This document shows, in pieces, positions 34,886 through 44,064 of a stretch of DNA of 64,000 bases. The DNA is from Fluoribacter dumoffii NY 23. GTDB lineage: Bacteria > Pseudomonadota > Gammaproteobacteria > Legionellales > Legionellaceae. Numbering within the stretch: the first letter of the stretch is position 1; every line of letters begins with the position of its first letter. The position numbers were made by a program, and so were the translations under genes. The stretch spans positions 2,178,231 to 2,242,230 of the forward strand of contig NZ_CM001373.1 of the NCBI RefSeq assembly GCF_000236165.1, in the 5' to 3' direction. Under the pieces are notes generated by a model. That model was given only the letters and a program-made list of their open reading frames with translations, was not told the origin of the DNA and did no database searches.

Positions 34886-35890
34886 ATGTATGGCAAAATT
34901 GATCCCCTTTTAGATTCACAAAATGATGATTCCTCGAGTGCTTTTACTACATTGTTCCTGCTTACTGGTCTTGCTGTAGCGGTATATGCAATTGTACGCG
35001 TCGCTGAGGCTAACAATCGCCTCAACTATGAAAGCCGTACTGCCCGTATAATAGCCGGTTTTCTGGTGTTGATGATGCGCTTAATGCATACAAAAAGCGG
35101 GGATTTAGAGCTAGAGGAGCCAGCGAAATCAATCATAGCACTGGGTCCACACCGTACAGGTTGGGAAGCGGTGGCGGTTGCAGCAAAAATGAAGAAAGAA
35201 CCACCGCGTTTTTTTGCCACCACCGATTATAATTCCATCCCAGGGGTTGGTCCCTTTTTAGAAAAATTTAAAGCAATCCCGGTAGATGCCCATGCCACCA
35301 AAGGTGATAAGGGACAGTCTGCCAATGCCGGTGCTTTGGAACAAGCAAGTAAAGCACTCAGTGAAAACGGCTGTGTTGCCATCTTTCCTCAGGGTAATTT
35401 CGCCAAATTGGGTCAAGAGCCTCCCAGAGTCTATGCAGGAGCAGCGCGGCTTTCCATCCAAAATAGCGTGCCAATTCATGTGTTCCGAATCGATGGCTTC
35501 TGGAGTTTAGAAAATCCGCTAATCCCTTTATTTATCCGCAATAACTCTTATTATCGGGCATTTTTTTCTGCATTTCATATGAATAATATTCGCGTCAAAT
35601 TCTGTCGTGTGATTGATTTTCACTTAAAACCGGAGAATAAAAACCTCAGTGAGGAAGAGAAAATCGATGGGATATGTGCCCAACTTTATGCATATTACCG
35701 TCACACACCGGAACTGACGGATAAACAGGTGGAAAAGATTGAACTGGAAATTGAAAAGAAAACGCATTTGCTCATCTGGAAAAATAAAGTAAAACAAGAT
35801 GAATTAGGAAAGCAACTTCAAACCTTAAAAAAAGAAGCAGAAGAACTGGGGGGCCCCACTTTAGCCTTAATGAACAGAGGCGGCAGTTAG
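34886..35890 (+). CDS. PlsC-like glycerolipid acyltransferase with altered catalytic box
   Basis: A 334-residue protein. An N-terminal hydrophobic helix (TTLFLLTGLAVAVYAIVRV, ~17-36) anchors it to a membrane. The acyltransferase domain spans ~75-260. Block I reads GPHRTGWEAVAV, so the usual HX4D appears as H-X4-E. Block II is in FFATTDYNSIPGVGPFLEKFKAIPVDA. Block III is CVAIFPQGNFAK in place of FPEGT. Block IV is VYAGAARLSIQNSVPIHVFRI. The fold is that of 1-acyl-glycerol-3-phosphate acyltransferases, but two catalytic boxes are changed conservatively. A charged coiled-coil tail (~280-330) follows. ATG 34886 follows AAAGGAG. It may act in bacterial lipid metabolism or on host membranes; neither is proven. 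Confidence 0.7.
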   Translation: MYGKIDPLLDSQNDDSSSAFTTLFLLTGLAVAVYAIVRVAEANNRLNYESRTARIIAGFLVLMMRLMHTKSGDLELEEPAKSIIALGPHRTGWEAVAVAAKMKKEPPRFFATTDYNSIPGVGPFLEKFKAIPVDAHATKGDKGQSANAGALEQASKALSENGCVAIFPQGNFAKLGQEPPRVYAGAARLSIQNSVPIHVFRIDGFWSLENPLIPLFIRNNSYYRAFFSAFHMNNIRVKFCRVIDFHLKPENKNLSEEEKIDGICAQLYAYYRHTPELTDKQVEKIELEIEKKTHLLIWKNKVKQDELGKQLQTLKKEAEELGGPTLALMNRGGS

Positions 35891-35907
35891 GCCAGCCCAA
35901 AATTTGG

Positions 35908-35934
35908 GGGGACATTTTACACCTGTCCCCTTTT
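35908..35934 (+). terminator. Rho-independent terminator
   Basis: GGGGACA and TGTCCCC (9-base loop) are followed by TTTTA. It lies 17 bp after the PlsC-like gene stop. Confidence 0.75.
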
Positions 35935-35962
35935 ACATGAGATCCTGCTGTTATTTAATGAT

Positions 35963-36934
35963 TCAACTTTTTTTGCCCGAGTGTTCCAAAGAATTTAAAA
36001 TTCCTTGCAACCAATCCTTTGCGTTTGGGCTTACTTTCTCATCATTTAAAACAATTTCATAAATTGCATTTTGTCGTGCAGTTTCCTCACCGTACATATC
36101 TACCAGCATTTCCTTCCAGAGAGATAATAGTGTTGCAGAAGGAGTTTTTCCTACCTGGTTCAAAATGCCATAAATCCGCTCCCTCCAGTAGGCATCCATC
36201 GCTTTATCCATCCACACTACGAGTTCTGGTGTTAATCCCACCTCATCAAGGCCTTTTCCTTCGCCGAAACCCTTTTCAAATTTTTTCGTCCTCAAATGGG
36301 CGTATTTTTTACCATAAACCCCGTTAACCCAATCCATAAGCTTCTGTCCTAAATCAATGCCAATTTTGGAGTTCGGGTCTTGTCTAAGATTATTTTTCAC
36401 CTCCCCCACCAGGTCTTGCCATTTCTTTTCAAAAACGGCTTGTTGCTCAGGTGACGTGTTGGTTTTCATTTCTTTTTCAAATTCTACATATTGCTTTAAT
36501 TCATCGGGGGTGAATATTTCTTTAACCCAATCATGCTCAAGATGTTCTGCCATTCTATATACCTCTATAAGTTGAATAATGGTTTCCCAAGGAATCGATT
36601 TACTCTTGCCAATAGAATGAATCATGCTTCTCAATGTTTTTGCTCCTTCAAGTAAAGCAGCGGCTTTTTGCTCTAACACCTGGGCCTGGTTGTTAAAGTG
36701 ATTTAGCGCACTGCTTTCTTCAGTGAGTAACGTTTTGATTTGGGCCAACTCAAAACCAAAAAATTTCAAAGCGATGATCTGCTGCAATTTCAATAAATCC
36801 CTTTCAGAGTAAACACGATAGCCATTGGAGCGCCTCGCTGAAGGCTCAAGCAAACCAATACGGTCATAATGGTGCAGTGTTTGCACTGACACACCCGTTA
36901 ACTTGCTTAAGTCTTTTACGAACCATTGAGTCAT
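35963..36934 (-). CDS. MerR-family regulator with TipAS-like ligand domain
   Basis: A 323-residue protein. The winged HTH is at 1-75 (VKDLSKLTGVSVQTLHHYDRIGLLEPSARRSNGYRVYSERDL), followed by a dimerisation helix. The C-terminal part (~150-310) is a helical TipAS-like antibiotic-recognition domain (ELKQYVEFEKEM, WQDLVGEVKNNL, VVWMDKAMDAYWRERI). In TipA this domain binds thiopeptides and turns on multidrug resistance. Here it lies next to the beta-lactamase locus but is transcribed separately and need not regulate it. A second shorter paralogue is at 48159-48920. The ATG is preceded by GGAGAGAAG. Confidence 0.85.
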   Translation of the reverse strand: MTQWFVKDLSKLTGVSVQTLHHYDRIGLLEPSARRSNGYRVYSERDLLKLQQIIALKFFGFELAQIKTLLTEESSALNHFNNQAQVLEQKAAALLEGAKTLRSMIHSIGKSKSIPWETIIQLIEVYRMAEHLEHDWVKEIFTPDELKQYVEFEKEMKTNTSPEQQAVFEKKWQDLVGEVKNNLRQDPNSKIGIDLGQKLMDWVNGVYGKKYAHLRTKKFEKGFGEGKGLDEVGLTPELVVWMDKAMDAYWRERIYGILNQVGKTPSATLLSLWKEMLVDMYGEETARQNAIYEIVLNDEKVSPNAKDWLQGILNSLEHSGKKS

Positions 36935-37000
36935 CGTCTTCTCTCCTTAAATCAAAGCTAAGGTATATAGCAACAATAGGGTCAAGCGTTTTTTGCAGCC

Positions 37001-37801
37001 TTATTTTTCCAAATCATTTATCAGGTAAAATAATTTATTGAGCGCCTCATTTTTGGCTCTAAAACTTGCAATGGAAGTTTTTTCTTTGCTGTCTGCAATA
37101 TGGCTTGCAAAGGTAATCATTCGCCCTTCTTTTTCAATCCAGCCTACAAACCACCCATGTTGTAGAGGAAGTTTCCGACTTTTATCCCGGGTTAATTGCT
37201 GACCTGTTCCTGTTTTTCCATAAAGTTTCCATCCCCCTGCTAGTTCCTGAAGGTAAAGGATGTCTTTAGTCATGGCAAAAGCCTTTGGATGGACGGGTAA
37301 TTTTTTATGAATCATTTTTTGGAGAAACTGAATTTGCTCAACCGGAGAAATGGCAAGCGAGCTTGATAACCAGGCATGAGTTAATCCATTATTCTTTCCT
37401 TTATCACCCGCGACATCTTCATTCCCGTAATGAAAAGCACCCACATAGCCTTTGAATCGTTTCATACCTAGCTTCTGGGTCAATACTTGCGAATACCAAA
37501 CACAGGAATCCCTCATCCAGCTGTGAGGATTATGAGGATATTTCCACACATTGAGGAACAATTCATATTCTTTTTTATAAGGCCATTCAGGATGGGTTGC
37601 ATCTTTTAATATTCCCGCATCAAAACCCATGAGACTTAACGGAATTTTAAAAGTTGAGTTTGGCGAATAGCGCTGATTGCAATCATTACCTTCCTGATGC
37701 AACACAGTTTGTTCTTCTTGCGCTAAAAAACAAGATTCTTGAGTCCAGGCAGAACCGCACAATAAAAACCCCGCAGATAGAAATACAGCTATTTTTTTCA
37801 T
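37001..37801 (-). CDS. Class D (OXA-type) beta-lactamase
   Basis: A 266-residue precursor from ATG 37801 (CGAGGTTTTT upstream; an 11-codon longer frame is unsupported). The signal peptide is KKIAVFLSAGFLLCGSAWT. All class D motifs are present: S49-T-F-K52, SCVWYS (SxV), FHYGNED (YGN), WLSSSLAIS, and YGKTGTG (KTG). Periplasmic hydrolysis of penicillins by a carboxylated-lysine enzyme is expected. Length and features fit the OXA enzymes described in Legionella such as OXA-29. It lies 127 bp downstream of the blaI-blaR-like pair on the same strand but is separated by a terminator-like hairpin. No copy of the blaI operator lies upstream of it, so its control is uncertain. Confidence 0.9.
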   Translation of the reverse strand: MKKIAVFLSAGFLLCGSAWTQESCFLAQEEQTVLHQEGNDCNQRYSPNSTFKIPLSLMGFDAGILKDATHPEWPYKKEYELFLNVWKYPHNPHSWMRDSCVWYSQVLTQKLGMKRFKGYVGAFHYGNEDVAGDKGKNNGLTHAWLSSSLAISPVEQIQFLQKMIHKKLPVHPKAFAMTKDILYLQELAGGWKLYGKTGTGQQLTRDKSRKLPLQHGWFVGWIEKEGRMITFASHIADSKEKTSIASFRAKNEALNKLFYLINDLEK

Positions 37802-37853
37802 AAAAACCTCGAAATATGTTGCAATTGATATCAAATGAACTACCTCTCCAAAA

Positions 37854-37880
37854 CCTTAGCCCTTTGAATTTGGGCTAAGG
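37854..37880 (-). terminator. Terminator between blaR-like gene and beta-lactamase
   Basis: CCTTAGCCC/GGGCTAAGG with a 9-base loop is followed on the minus strand by TTTTGG. It would reduce read-through from the regulator operon into the OXA gene. Confidence 0.7.
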
Positions 37881-37927
37881 AATCCTCACCCGCTCCACCG
37901 CAGGCGGGGGGTAATGCACGTTCATTA

Positions 37928-39835
37928 CTATTGATGTCCACCACTCAAGCTGCTCATTGCGATATGGTGAAAAACCGGAGCTGCCAGTTCGCCCCCCGAG
38001 GACAATAACTTTCCTTCTTTATTTAAATGGCCTTGTTCAATCACAACAACCATGACATATCGGGGTTTTTCAACGGGCATGTATCCCGCAAACAAAGCAA
38101 GATGATTCTGCTTGTTCTCCAGTACAGTACCTGTCTTACCGGCTACAGAAACACCAGGAATAGCGGCCAGTCTGCCGGTACCGTGGGTCACTGCTTCCTC
38201 AAGCATACGATTGATTGAGTTTATCGTTGTTTTTGAAATAACCGGTGTGTTTCCCTGGGCAAATGAACGCCCTTTATTGGCGAGAATGGCATAAGATGTT
38301 GTTAAAGATTCCATGGTAACGGGAATATTTTCACCAAGGGATGCCCTTGCCAGCTGTTCGTCCTGGCTTTGATTTGCTTGCCACCAACTGTCCATATCAA
38401 AACCGAATTCAGTAAGTTTTTTACGGATTATAGGCGCTCCTGTCTCTTGAGAAACCTTGATAAGGCACACATTAATTGATTTGGCGATAGCCTCTGTTAA
38501 AGAAGCAGAGCCTACATCGGCACTAAAATTAGTAAATGATTTACCGTTTACAGAATAGGGTGAATGACAGTCATAACTCTGGGTTTCTGAACTGTTCCCC
38601 GAGTCAATTGCTGCAGCGGCTATAAAAGGTTTTATAGTAGAGCCCGGGGAAAAAACACGGGTCTTCCAACTATCCTGTCCCTTGGGGGTTGATTCTGCAA
38701 AAGCAATAATTTTGCCCGTAGCCGGATCAGCGATGGCAACAACCCCAGATTTGGCATGATAGTGTTTAACAGCTGCTGCAATTTCTTTTGCTGCAATTTT
38801 CTGGATTTCAGGATGCAAATGAGTGGTATCTACCGCTCTTGCCTTAGCGCTGGCCAGGGTGCCTGCTGCTGCATAAGCGGCACAGATAGGCGCCAAAATT
38901 GAAAATCCGGCACAGGCTACCCCCAATAATAAAGACCTGGATGCAGTATAGGGATATGTTGATAACATCGAAATTCTCCTTATGATAAAAGTACAGTCTT
39001 CATTTTCCTTGTTCGAAGCCATCCCCACCGTGCATGCAAATTCCTGATTTGATGGAAGGGAACCTAGAGATAGTGTTCGCACCACCTGAAACAGGCACTG
39101 ACCATAGTCATGTGTCGAAATTTGGGGATGGCCTACCAAGACTTCATCACAAGAAAATTCCTGTAATTCACTTAAAATGTTGCGCCATCGGGTTACCCCT
39201 GGATTGCCAAAAAAGATAACGCCCAGAATTTCAATTAAATAGGCCCATAAACAATCGCCATTTCGATGGTGTTGCCCCTCATGAGCCATCGCAATTCGCA
39301 CATTCCTGGCAGAAGAAAGTAAGGATACCGGCAGCACAATATATGCTTTCCTAAATAAATAAACCGAGAAAGGAATATGGCAACGATCGGATACCTTAAT
39401 CATCAGTTTGCCAGAGCTTCGATAAGGGATTGCTTCTGCTAAAAATGCTCTTAAACCCGATAAAGCAGATAAAAATCGATAACTCCGATACATGACGATG
39501 AAACAAAAAATGACCCCAAAGAGCTGGTAGTAACTCATATTATGCAATGGATAAGCAGTCCCTGGCTCCTGCTCAACAGTTACAGTCTGGGCTTTTAAAA
39601 CAGGTTGGCTCATCAATCCCTGCAAATTATCCAATGAGACAATATTAAGCCGTGCAGGTTTTTGTGAGGAGCCGATGCATTGAACCAATAATGGAGAAAC
39701 CACACAGCTAACTAATAACAGGCGCGCCAATTTAAGTTTAAAAGAGGGTTGGTTTGCCAGCCGCCGACCACCAATAAACCAAGAACTTGCCAGGAGTAAG
39801 CAATGAATACTCAGTATTATTTCAATCAATTGCAT
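37928..39835 (-). CDS. BlaR1-like sensor: M56 metallopeptidase fused to a PBP transpeptidase domain
   Basis: A 635-residue membrane protein. Hydrophobic helices occupy the N-terminus (LLLASSWFIGGRR..., LLLVSCVVSPLLV, YYQLFGVIFCFIVMY). The M56 zinc site is AMAHEGQHHRNGD (HExxH near residue 186), with the downstream helix containing ELQEFSCDE. A further helix (~305-325) leads to an exported domain. This is not the class D-like sensor of staphylococcal BlaR1 but a class B penicillin-binding transpeptidase: SPGSTIKPFI (SxxK), AKSINVCL (SxN) and AGKTGTVLEN (KTG). Beta-lactam acylation probably activates the protease, which destroys BlaI. It overlaps blaI by 14 bp, so the two are coupled. Confidence 0.8.
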   Translation of the reverse strand: MQLIEIILSIHCLLLASSWFIGGRRLANQPSFKLKLARLLLVSCVVSPLLVQCIGSSQKPARLNIVSLDNLQGLMSQPVLKAQTVTVEQEPGTAYPLHNMSYYQLFGVIFCFIVMYRSYRFLSALSGLRAFLAEAIPYRSSGKLMIKVSDRCHIPFSVYLFRKAYIVLPVSLLSSARNVRIAMAHEGQHHRNGDCLWAYLIEILGVIFFGNPGVTRWRNILSELQEFSCDEVLVGHPQISTHDYGQCLFQVVRTLSLGSLPSNQEFACTVGMASNKENEDCTFIIRRISMLSTYPYTASRSLLLGVACAGFSILAPICAAYAAAGTLASAKARAVDTTHLHPEIQKIAAKEIAAAVKHYHAKSGVVAIADPATGKIIAFAESTPKGQDSWKTRVFSPGSTIKPFIAAAAIDSGNSSETQSYDCHSPYSVNGKSFTNFSADVGSASLTEAIAKSINVCLIKVSQETGAPIIRKKLTEFGFDMDSWWQANQSQDEQLARASLGENIPVTMESLTTSYAILANKGRSFAQGNTPVISKTTINSINRMLEEAVTHGTGRLAAIPGVSVAGKTGTVLENKQNHLALFAGYMPVEKPRYVMVVVIEQGHLNKEGKLLSSGGELAAPVFHHIAMSSLSGGHQ

Positions 39836-40244
39836 GATGCACCTCTTCTTGGGCGGCTAATTGTTTAAGCGCTTCCTCTATGGCCTGAAGGTCGACGTGC
39901 TGCAGTTTTTTAGCCGTCAGGAGCCTTTGGATTAAGGCTACAGGCTCCCCATCAAAAACATTGGCAACCATATGTTCAATACATCTGTTTTCATAGTCGC
40001 CCTTGCTCACAAGCGGTATAAAAACATGGGCATAAGAGCTTTTTTGGCATTCAAGAAATCCTTTTTGCTCAAGAACTTTTACTACTGTCGCCACCGTGGT
40101 GTACGCCAAGGGTCTTTCTTTTGATAAATGGGAGACAACTTCTTTAATGGTTACTTTATTAAGGCTCCAAATGATATTCATTAATTCAAGCTCTACCTCT
40201 GTAAGGAGCCGATCCTGGGACGATGAAATTTTTTTTGCGGACAT
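39822..40244 (-). CDS. blaI: BlaI/MecI-family repressor
   Basis: About 140 residues from ATG 40244, preceded by GGAGGGG at the proper distance; a TTG four codons earlier would bury that site. The winged HTH is typical of BlaI/MecI (LTEVELELMNIIWSLNKVTIKEVV; LAYTTVATVVKVLEQKGFLECQKSSYAHVFIPLVS), followed by a helical dimerisation tail (LQAIEEALKQLAAQEE). It heads an operon with the BlaR-like sensor, which should cleave it after beta-lactam exposure. Twin palindromes just upstream are its probable operators. Confidence 0.88.
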   Translation of the reverse strand: MSAKKISSSQDRLLTEVELELMNIIWSLNKVTIKEVVSHLSKERPLAYTTVATVVKVLEQKGFLECQKSSYAHVFIPLVSKGDYENRCIEHMVANVFDGEPVALIQRLLTAKKLQHVDLQAIEEALKQLAAQEEVHHAID

Positions 40245-40273
40245 TTTCCCCTCCAAAATGAAAACAAACTATT

Positions 40274-40316
40274 CTCTACTATTTTTTTAGTAGAGTCTAC
40301 TAGAAAAATAGTAGAC
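40274..40316 (-). promoter_or_regulatory. Twin BlaI operators
   Basis: Two perfect dyads abut and share base 40295: CTCTACTA-N6-TAGTAGAG (40274-40295) and GTCTACTA-N6-TAGTAGAC (40295-40316). Centres are 21 bp apart, two helical turns, so two repressor dimers could bind the same face. They start 30 bp upstream of the blaI ATG, where they would cover the promoter. The TACTA/TAGTA core resembles the TACA/TGTA dyads bound by BlaI and MecI. Confidence 0.8.
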
Positions 40317-40488
40317 TTGAAAGAGTTTGAGGAAAGTTGCCTAAGATTCCAGAGCAACTGCGGGTTAAACAGGATGTTTTATATTGAAATCAGGATGGGT
40401 AATTATTTTTGCATCGCATTGACGATAATCTGAAACAGCATAAATAAACAGGTTGGATCATTTGGACCCAACCTCTCAAGATAAAACT

Positions 40489-42309
40489 CTACATTCCTAA
40501 TGAGACAAGAGCATTTTGAGCAATGTTGCGTTCTACTTCCTCTTCTAACTCCTGGTTACCCGTGTATTGAGCAATTTTTATGATAATTTCCTTTTGGGTT
40601 TCTGCAAACGGTCTGCGCCTTCCCTTTTCAAATGAGTCTTTTTGCTCCGTTGACATTTCCGGGAAAAATAATCCTTGTCGATAACCTTGACACAATAATT
40701 TTGTATTTTTGCGAATGATTGCAAAATCCTGTGCCCCACGGTTTATTAAGGAAGGATAGCTTGGTGGGTAAGGCTTTCCTCCCAGATACTCTGCCATAGC
40801 AAGTGCATTGACAGGATCACAAATCAAGGCATCAAAATTAGAAATATCCAGTTTTTTACTATTTGCCAAACACTTTGCACCACTGTAGAGTGTATTGGTG
40901 AAGGCCAAATTGGATAAAACCAAGTCCAAACTTGTCTCATTTAAAATTTTTTCTTCATGCATAAGATTCAGCAGGTTCAGTAAAGCGTGATTTGTCAGTT
41001 TTGCATGACAAATAGTGCTAATATTCTTTTCATTGTGAAGTTCATGTTTTCTTAAAAACTCAATTACTCCGGCCGTATAAGAAGCACATTGCGGATTTTT
41101 CAGCATGAGAGGCCGCAGAGTAGCAATGGGGCATTCTGTTTTAGAAAATTGAATCCAGAATTGAGCCAGTCCCAAAGCATATTTTGGATTTAAACTAATA
41201 TATATTTTTGCAGTTACCTCATAACATTTTGCCTGTTGAAGTGCTATCAACGCATAGGCGAGCTCCCGGGCAAACTCAGGTGCCGATTCGAGCTTAAAGA
41301 AATCTTCATCCAGCCCCTCTTTCTGCAATGACTCCACGGCATTCACGAATTCCATGCTTTCATTTGAATGAGCAAAAATGGTATGTAACATCAAGGATAA
41401 ATGCTCAGGTTTTACCGCCAATTTTATTAATTTTGCAGTCGCTGCACTTGCTGAGAAGAAGTCGATTTCTCCCCCTAGAATGGTTGGCAAGAAGGGATAG
41501 AGATCCCAACCCGCTTTTTTAAAATTATTACAGAGGGATTCAAACCAAAAATATTGTTCTTTGGATAGTTTTTTTTCTGCCTGGAACAAGATATCCAGAA
41601 ATTTCTGATCAGGACAAAGGTTCTCTAATAATTTATGAAATTCAAGGGATTTAATTTTTACGATGTTAACCAGATTAGGCAGCGTAATCAGCGAGGGATT
41701 TATTTCTGCCAGAGTGATTAATACCTGATTAACAAAGAGAATATGTTCTGCGTCTTTTAACAAGGGTAGCACTTCGTCCGTATTTAAATTGTGCGTATTT
41801 AAAAGAGTTAATGCATTGATGAAATACTGAGCATGGTCTGTTTGGGCAATGGAAACCAATTCTTTAAACACTGTGATAAATTCCTGCGGATTTTTTATCT
41901 TTTCCATTGCCGCGAAGATCTTGGTCTCAGGAACTCTTGTATTTTTTGAAAGTGATACCATGAGAGGGGCCAAGGCTTTCCCTTCTGTAGGATGTTGCTC
42001 CAGAAATTCTATATTCTCTTTAGTTAATTGTTTTGCGGAGTTTAAAATATCAAGCGCCTCAAAACCGCCTAGCATATTGGCCAATTTTTCGAACGCTTTC
42101 CCACTTTCTTTCAAATGAGTTCGGGTTTTTTTACCAAGCAGAATGTGGGCTAATTCCAGTAAGGAGGAAGAAGATAAAATCCTATCCTTCAAACTCTCAT
42201 AAAAAAAACGTAATTTTTTAATGTTGGACTCTTCTTTTAGATAAATGCGTGTAGGACCTTTGCTTTCATCATATTTATCGAGGACTACTTTAATTGTTAT
42301 GCTTCTCAT
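40489..42309 (-). CDS. Helical-repeat protein, putative effector
   Basis: About 606 residues from ATG 42309 (MRSITIKVVLDKYDES), chosen because AGGAGTGG lies 5 bases upstream. The frame opens 52 codons earlier without support. After an N-terminal beta-hairpin the chain is almost entirely helical, with repeated ~30-35-residue helix pairs such as EFLEQHPTEGKALAPLMVSL, AMEKIKNPQEFITVFKELV and DEVLPLLKDAEHILFVNQVL. The pattern resembles HEAT/LRR-like solenoids of Legionella effectors. The C-terminus (QELEEEVERNIAQNALVSLGM) contains an E-block, favourable for Dot/Icm export. The family is not recognised and no PmrA box is seen. Confidence 0.5.
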   Translation of the reverse strand: MRSITIKVVLDKYDESKGPTRIYLKEESNIKKLRFFYESLKDRILSSSSLLELAHILLGKKTRTHLKESGKAFEKLANMLGGFEALDILNSAKQLTKENIEFLEQHPTEGKALAPLMVSLSKNTRVPETKIFAAMEKIKNPQEFITVFKELVSIAQTDHAQYFINALTLLNTHNLNTDEVLPLLKDAEHILFVNQVLITLAEINPSLITLPNLVNIVKIKSLEFHKLLENLCPDQKFLDILFQAEKKLSKEQYFWFESLCNNFKKAGWDLYPFLPTILGGEIDFFSASAATAKLIKLAVKPEHLSLMLHTIFAHSNESMEFVNAVESLQKEGLDEDFFKLESAPEFARELAYALIALQQAKCYEVTAKIYISLNPKYALGLAQFWIQFSKTECPIATLRPLMLKNPQCASYTAGVIEFLRKHELHNEKNISTICHAKLTNHALLNLLNLMHEEKILNETSLDLVLSNLAFTNTLYSGAKCLANSKKLDISNFDALICDPVNALAMAEYLGGKPYPPSYPSLINRGAQDFAIIRKNTKLLCQGYRQGLFFPEMSTEQKDSFEKGRRRPFAETQKEIIIKIAQYTGNQELEEEVERNIAQNALVSLGM

Positions 42310-42617
42310 TTTACCACTCCTATAGTATATCCAGCTCCTGCCATAAAAATTACTGTTCTTGAGTGACTTGAGGTTTGTAATCTTTATTGAGCAAACATGA
42401 AAATTTATAATTTTAATTGGCTTTATTAACCGCTCAACATTACCAATAATTTTGACAAACGTCACATAATTTATATTTCCACTTTGTTAGGATTGGTTAA
42501 AGGATAAATGGCGATTCATCACCCCAGTAAGTGATTTGATTTTAATTGTTTTTATTGATCTGGATTAAGGAATACCCTTAAGATAATAAAATTAAAAAGA
42601 ATATCTGAAAATGGATT
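42310..42617. other. 308-bp divergent intergenic stretch
   Basis: It carries the promoters of the leftward helical-repeat gene and the rightward beta-propeller gene. The sequence is AT-rich. No dyad or PmrA-type tandem with the right period was found. Confidence 0.4.
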
Positions 42618-42623
42618 TTGCCG

Positions 42624-44048
42624 ATGCCTTTGTTTAAAGCTTCCTTGCCTCAGCTTTTTATTGCTGTGGTTGCTTTTCTGTTTTTTACCCTAAGCTATGC
42701 CGGAAAACCATTGTGGACTTTTACACCGGATCCAAATTTTCCACCCAAGCTTTATATAAGCTCCATTGGAACGGCGACTATTAAATACACTATAACGAAT
42801 CAGTCCCGAAGAGCACATATATTGTCGATGAAACCCATTGCCGGAATTACTCAGATTGCTTCAGCAGGCAATTGTCCCAATCCCTTAAAATTAGGCTCGC
42901 ATCAGTCCTGCATACTTAAATTGCTTGTGAATGGCAATAAGCTTTCCGGCAACATTAAAGAAGGTCCTGTACTATGCGAACAAGGCAATATGCTGCAATG
43001 TTATCAACCTGATGTTGCGGACATTTTGAATATTTCCCTGATTCCTGTGATCCATTATCTGATTACTCCACTTAAAAACGTAAATGGAAAAATATCCCCC
43101 AACACTCCTCAGACAGTCGTTGCGGGAAATAATTTAACCTTCACTGCAACTCCAGATACAGGCTATCAAGTTGATGAATGGTTAATCGATGGAGGGCTTG
43201 CGCAAAAAGGCGGTAAAACATATACCTTGGCCCATATTGATAGCAACCAAACAGTGGAAGCAACTTTCACGAGACTGGGGACGATATATGCAGGGACAGC
43301 AAAAGGGACGGTTTATTTTTCTACCGACAATGGATTATCCTGGACTGCAACGGCGATACCCTCGGCAACTAAAGCAGTAAATAGTATATTTGCAACATCC
43401 AGCACCCTTTATGCAGGAAGTGAAGACGGTAAAATATATTATTCAACCAATAATGGTTTTTTTTGGAATGCAACTACACCACCCGGTACTTCATCAGTAA
43501 TGAGTGTGTTTGTTACAGCCTCTAGAATTTATGCCGGTACCCAGGAAGGAAAAGTCTACTACTCAAGCAACAATGGCACAGCCTGGACTTCGACTGCAGC
43601 CCAACCAGGTTCGGGGGCGGTAAATAGTATATTTTTGACCCCGGCAGCCCTCTACGTAGGGAGTGAGGATGGAAATGTCTATTATTCAACGAATAATGGC
43701 ACGAGCTGGGTCAAAATCAGCGGCCCGGAAGCCACAGTTCCCGTACCGGTGCAAAATGTATTTGTTGGAAATAATCGCCTTTATGTTAATACCCGCCAAG
43801 TTTCATCCAACAGTACCTTACCTCCGGGCACCATAAATTTTGAATATGCATATTATGCTGAAAGTGTGACAAATCCGAACCCGCAATGGTCCCTATTTTC
43901 ACAAATCACCTACACTTTGTTTGTTAACTCCGATGCAAGCATCATTCACGCAGGTACGCAAAACGGGCACGTGTTCTCCTTAACCACCGGAGATGACTTG
44001 GGATTTATTACCTCTAGCCCCATAACGAGTTTATTTTTCTTCGGTTAA
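42624..44048 (+). CDS. Secreted beta-propeller (BNR/sortilin-like) protein
   Basis: About 474 residues from ATG 42624 (a TTG two codons earlier is possible). The signal peptide is FIAVVAFLFFTLSYA. An Ig-like part (~30-130) with CPNPLKLGSHQSCILKL is followed by a Flg_new/InlB-like repeat (TFTATPDTGYQVDEWLIDG, ~180-215). At least four propeller blades of about 45 residues come next, each with (I/L)YAGxxxGxVYYSTNNGxxW (for example at 225, 270, 315, 360). The same Ig-like Cys pattern occurs in the Lcl-like protein at 19007. It probably binds a surface or host ligand. The sedolisin gene starts 16 bp later, so the two are co-expressed and co-secreted. Confidence 0.7.
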   Translation: MPLFKASLPQLFIAVVAFLFFTLSYAGKPLWTFTPDPNFPPKLYISSIGTATIKYTITNQSRRAHILSMKPIAGITQIASAGNCPNPLKLGSHQSCILKLLVNGNKLSGNIKEGPVLCEQGNMLQCYQPDVADILNISLIPVIHYLITPLKNVNGKISPNTPQTVVAGNNLTFTATPDTGYQVDEWLIDGGLAQKGGKTYTLAHIDSNQTVEATFTRLGTIYAGTAKGTVYFSTDNGLSWTATAIPSATKAVNSIFATSSTLYAGSEDGKIYYSTNNGFFWNATTPPGTSSVMSVFVTASRIYAGTQEGKVYYSSNNGTAWTSTAAQPGSGAVNSIFLTPAALYVGSEDGNVYYSTNNGTSWVKISGPEATVPVPVQNVFVGNNRLYVNTRQVSSNSTLPPGTINFEYAYYAESVTNPNPQWSLFSQITYTLFVNSDASIIHAGTQNGHVFSLTTGDDLGFITSSPITSLFFFG

Positions 44049-44064
44049 TTCAGGGAGATAACTG

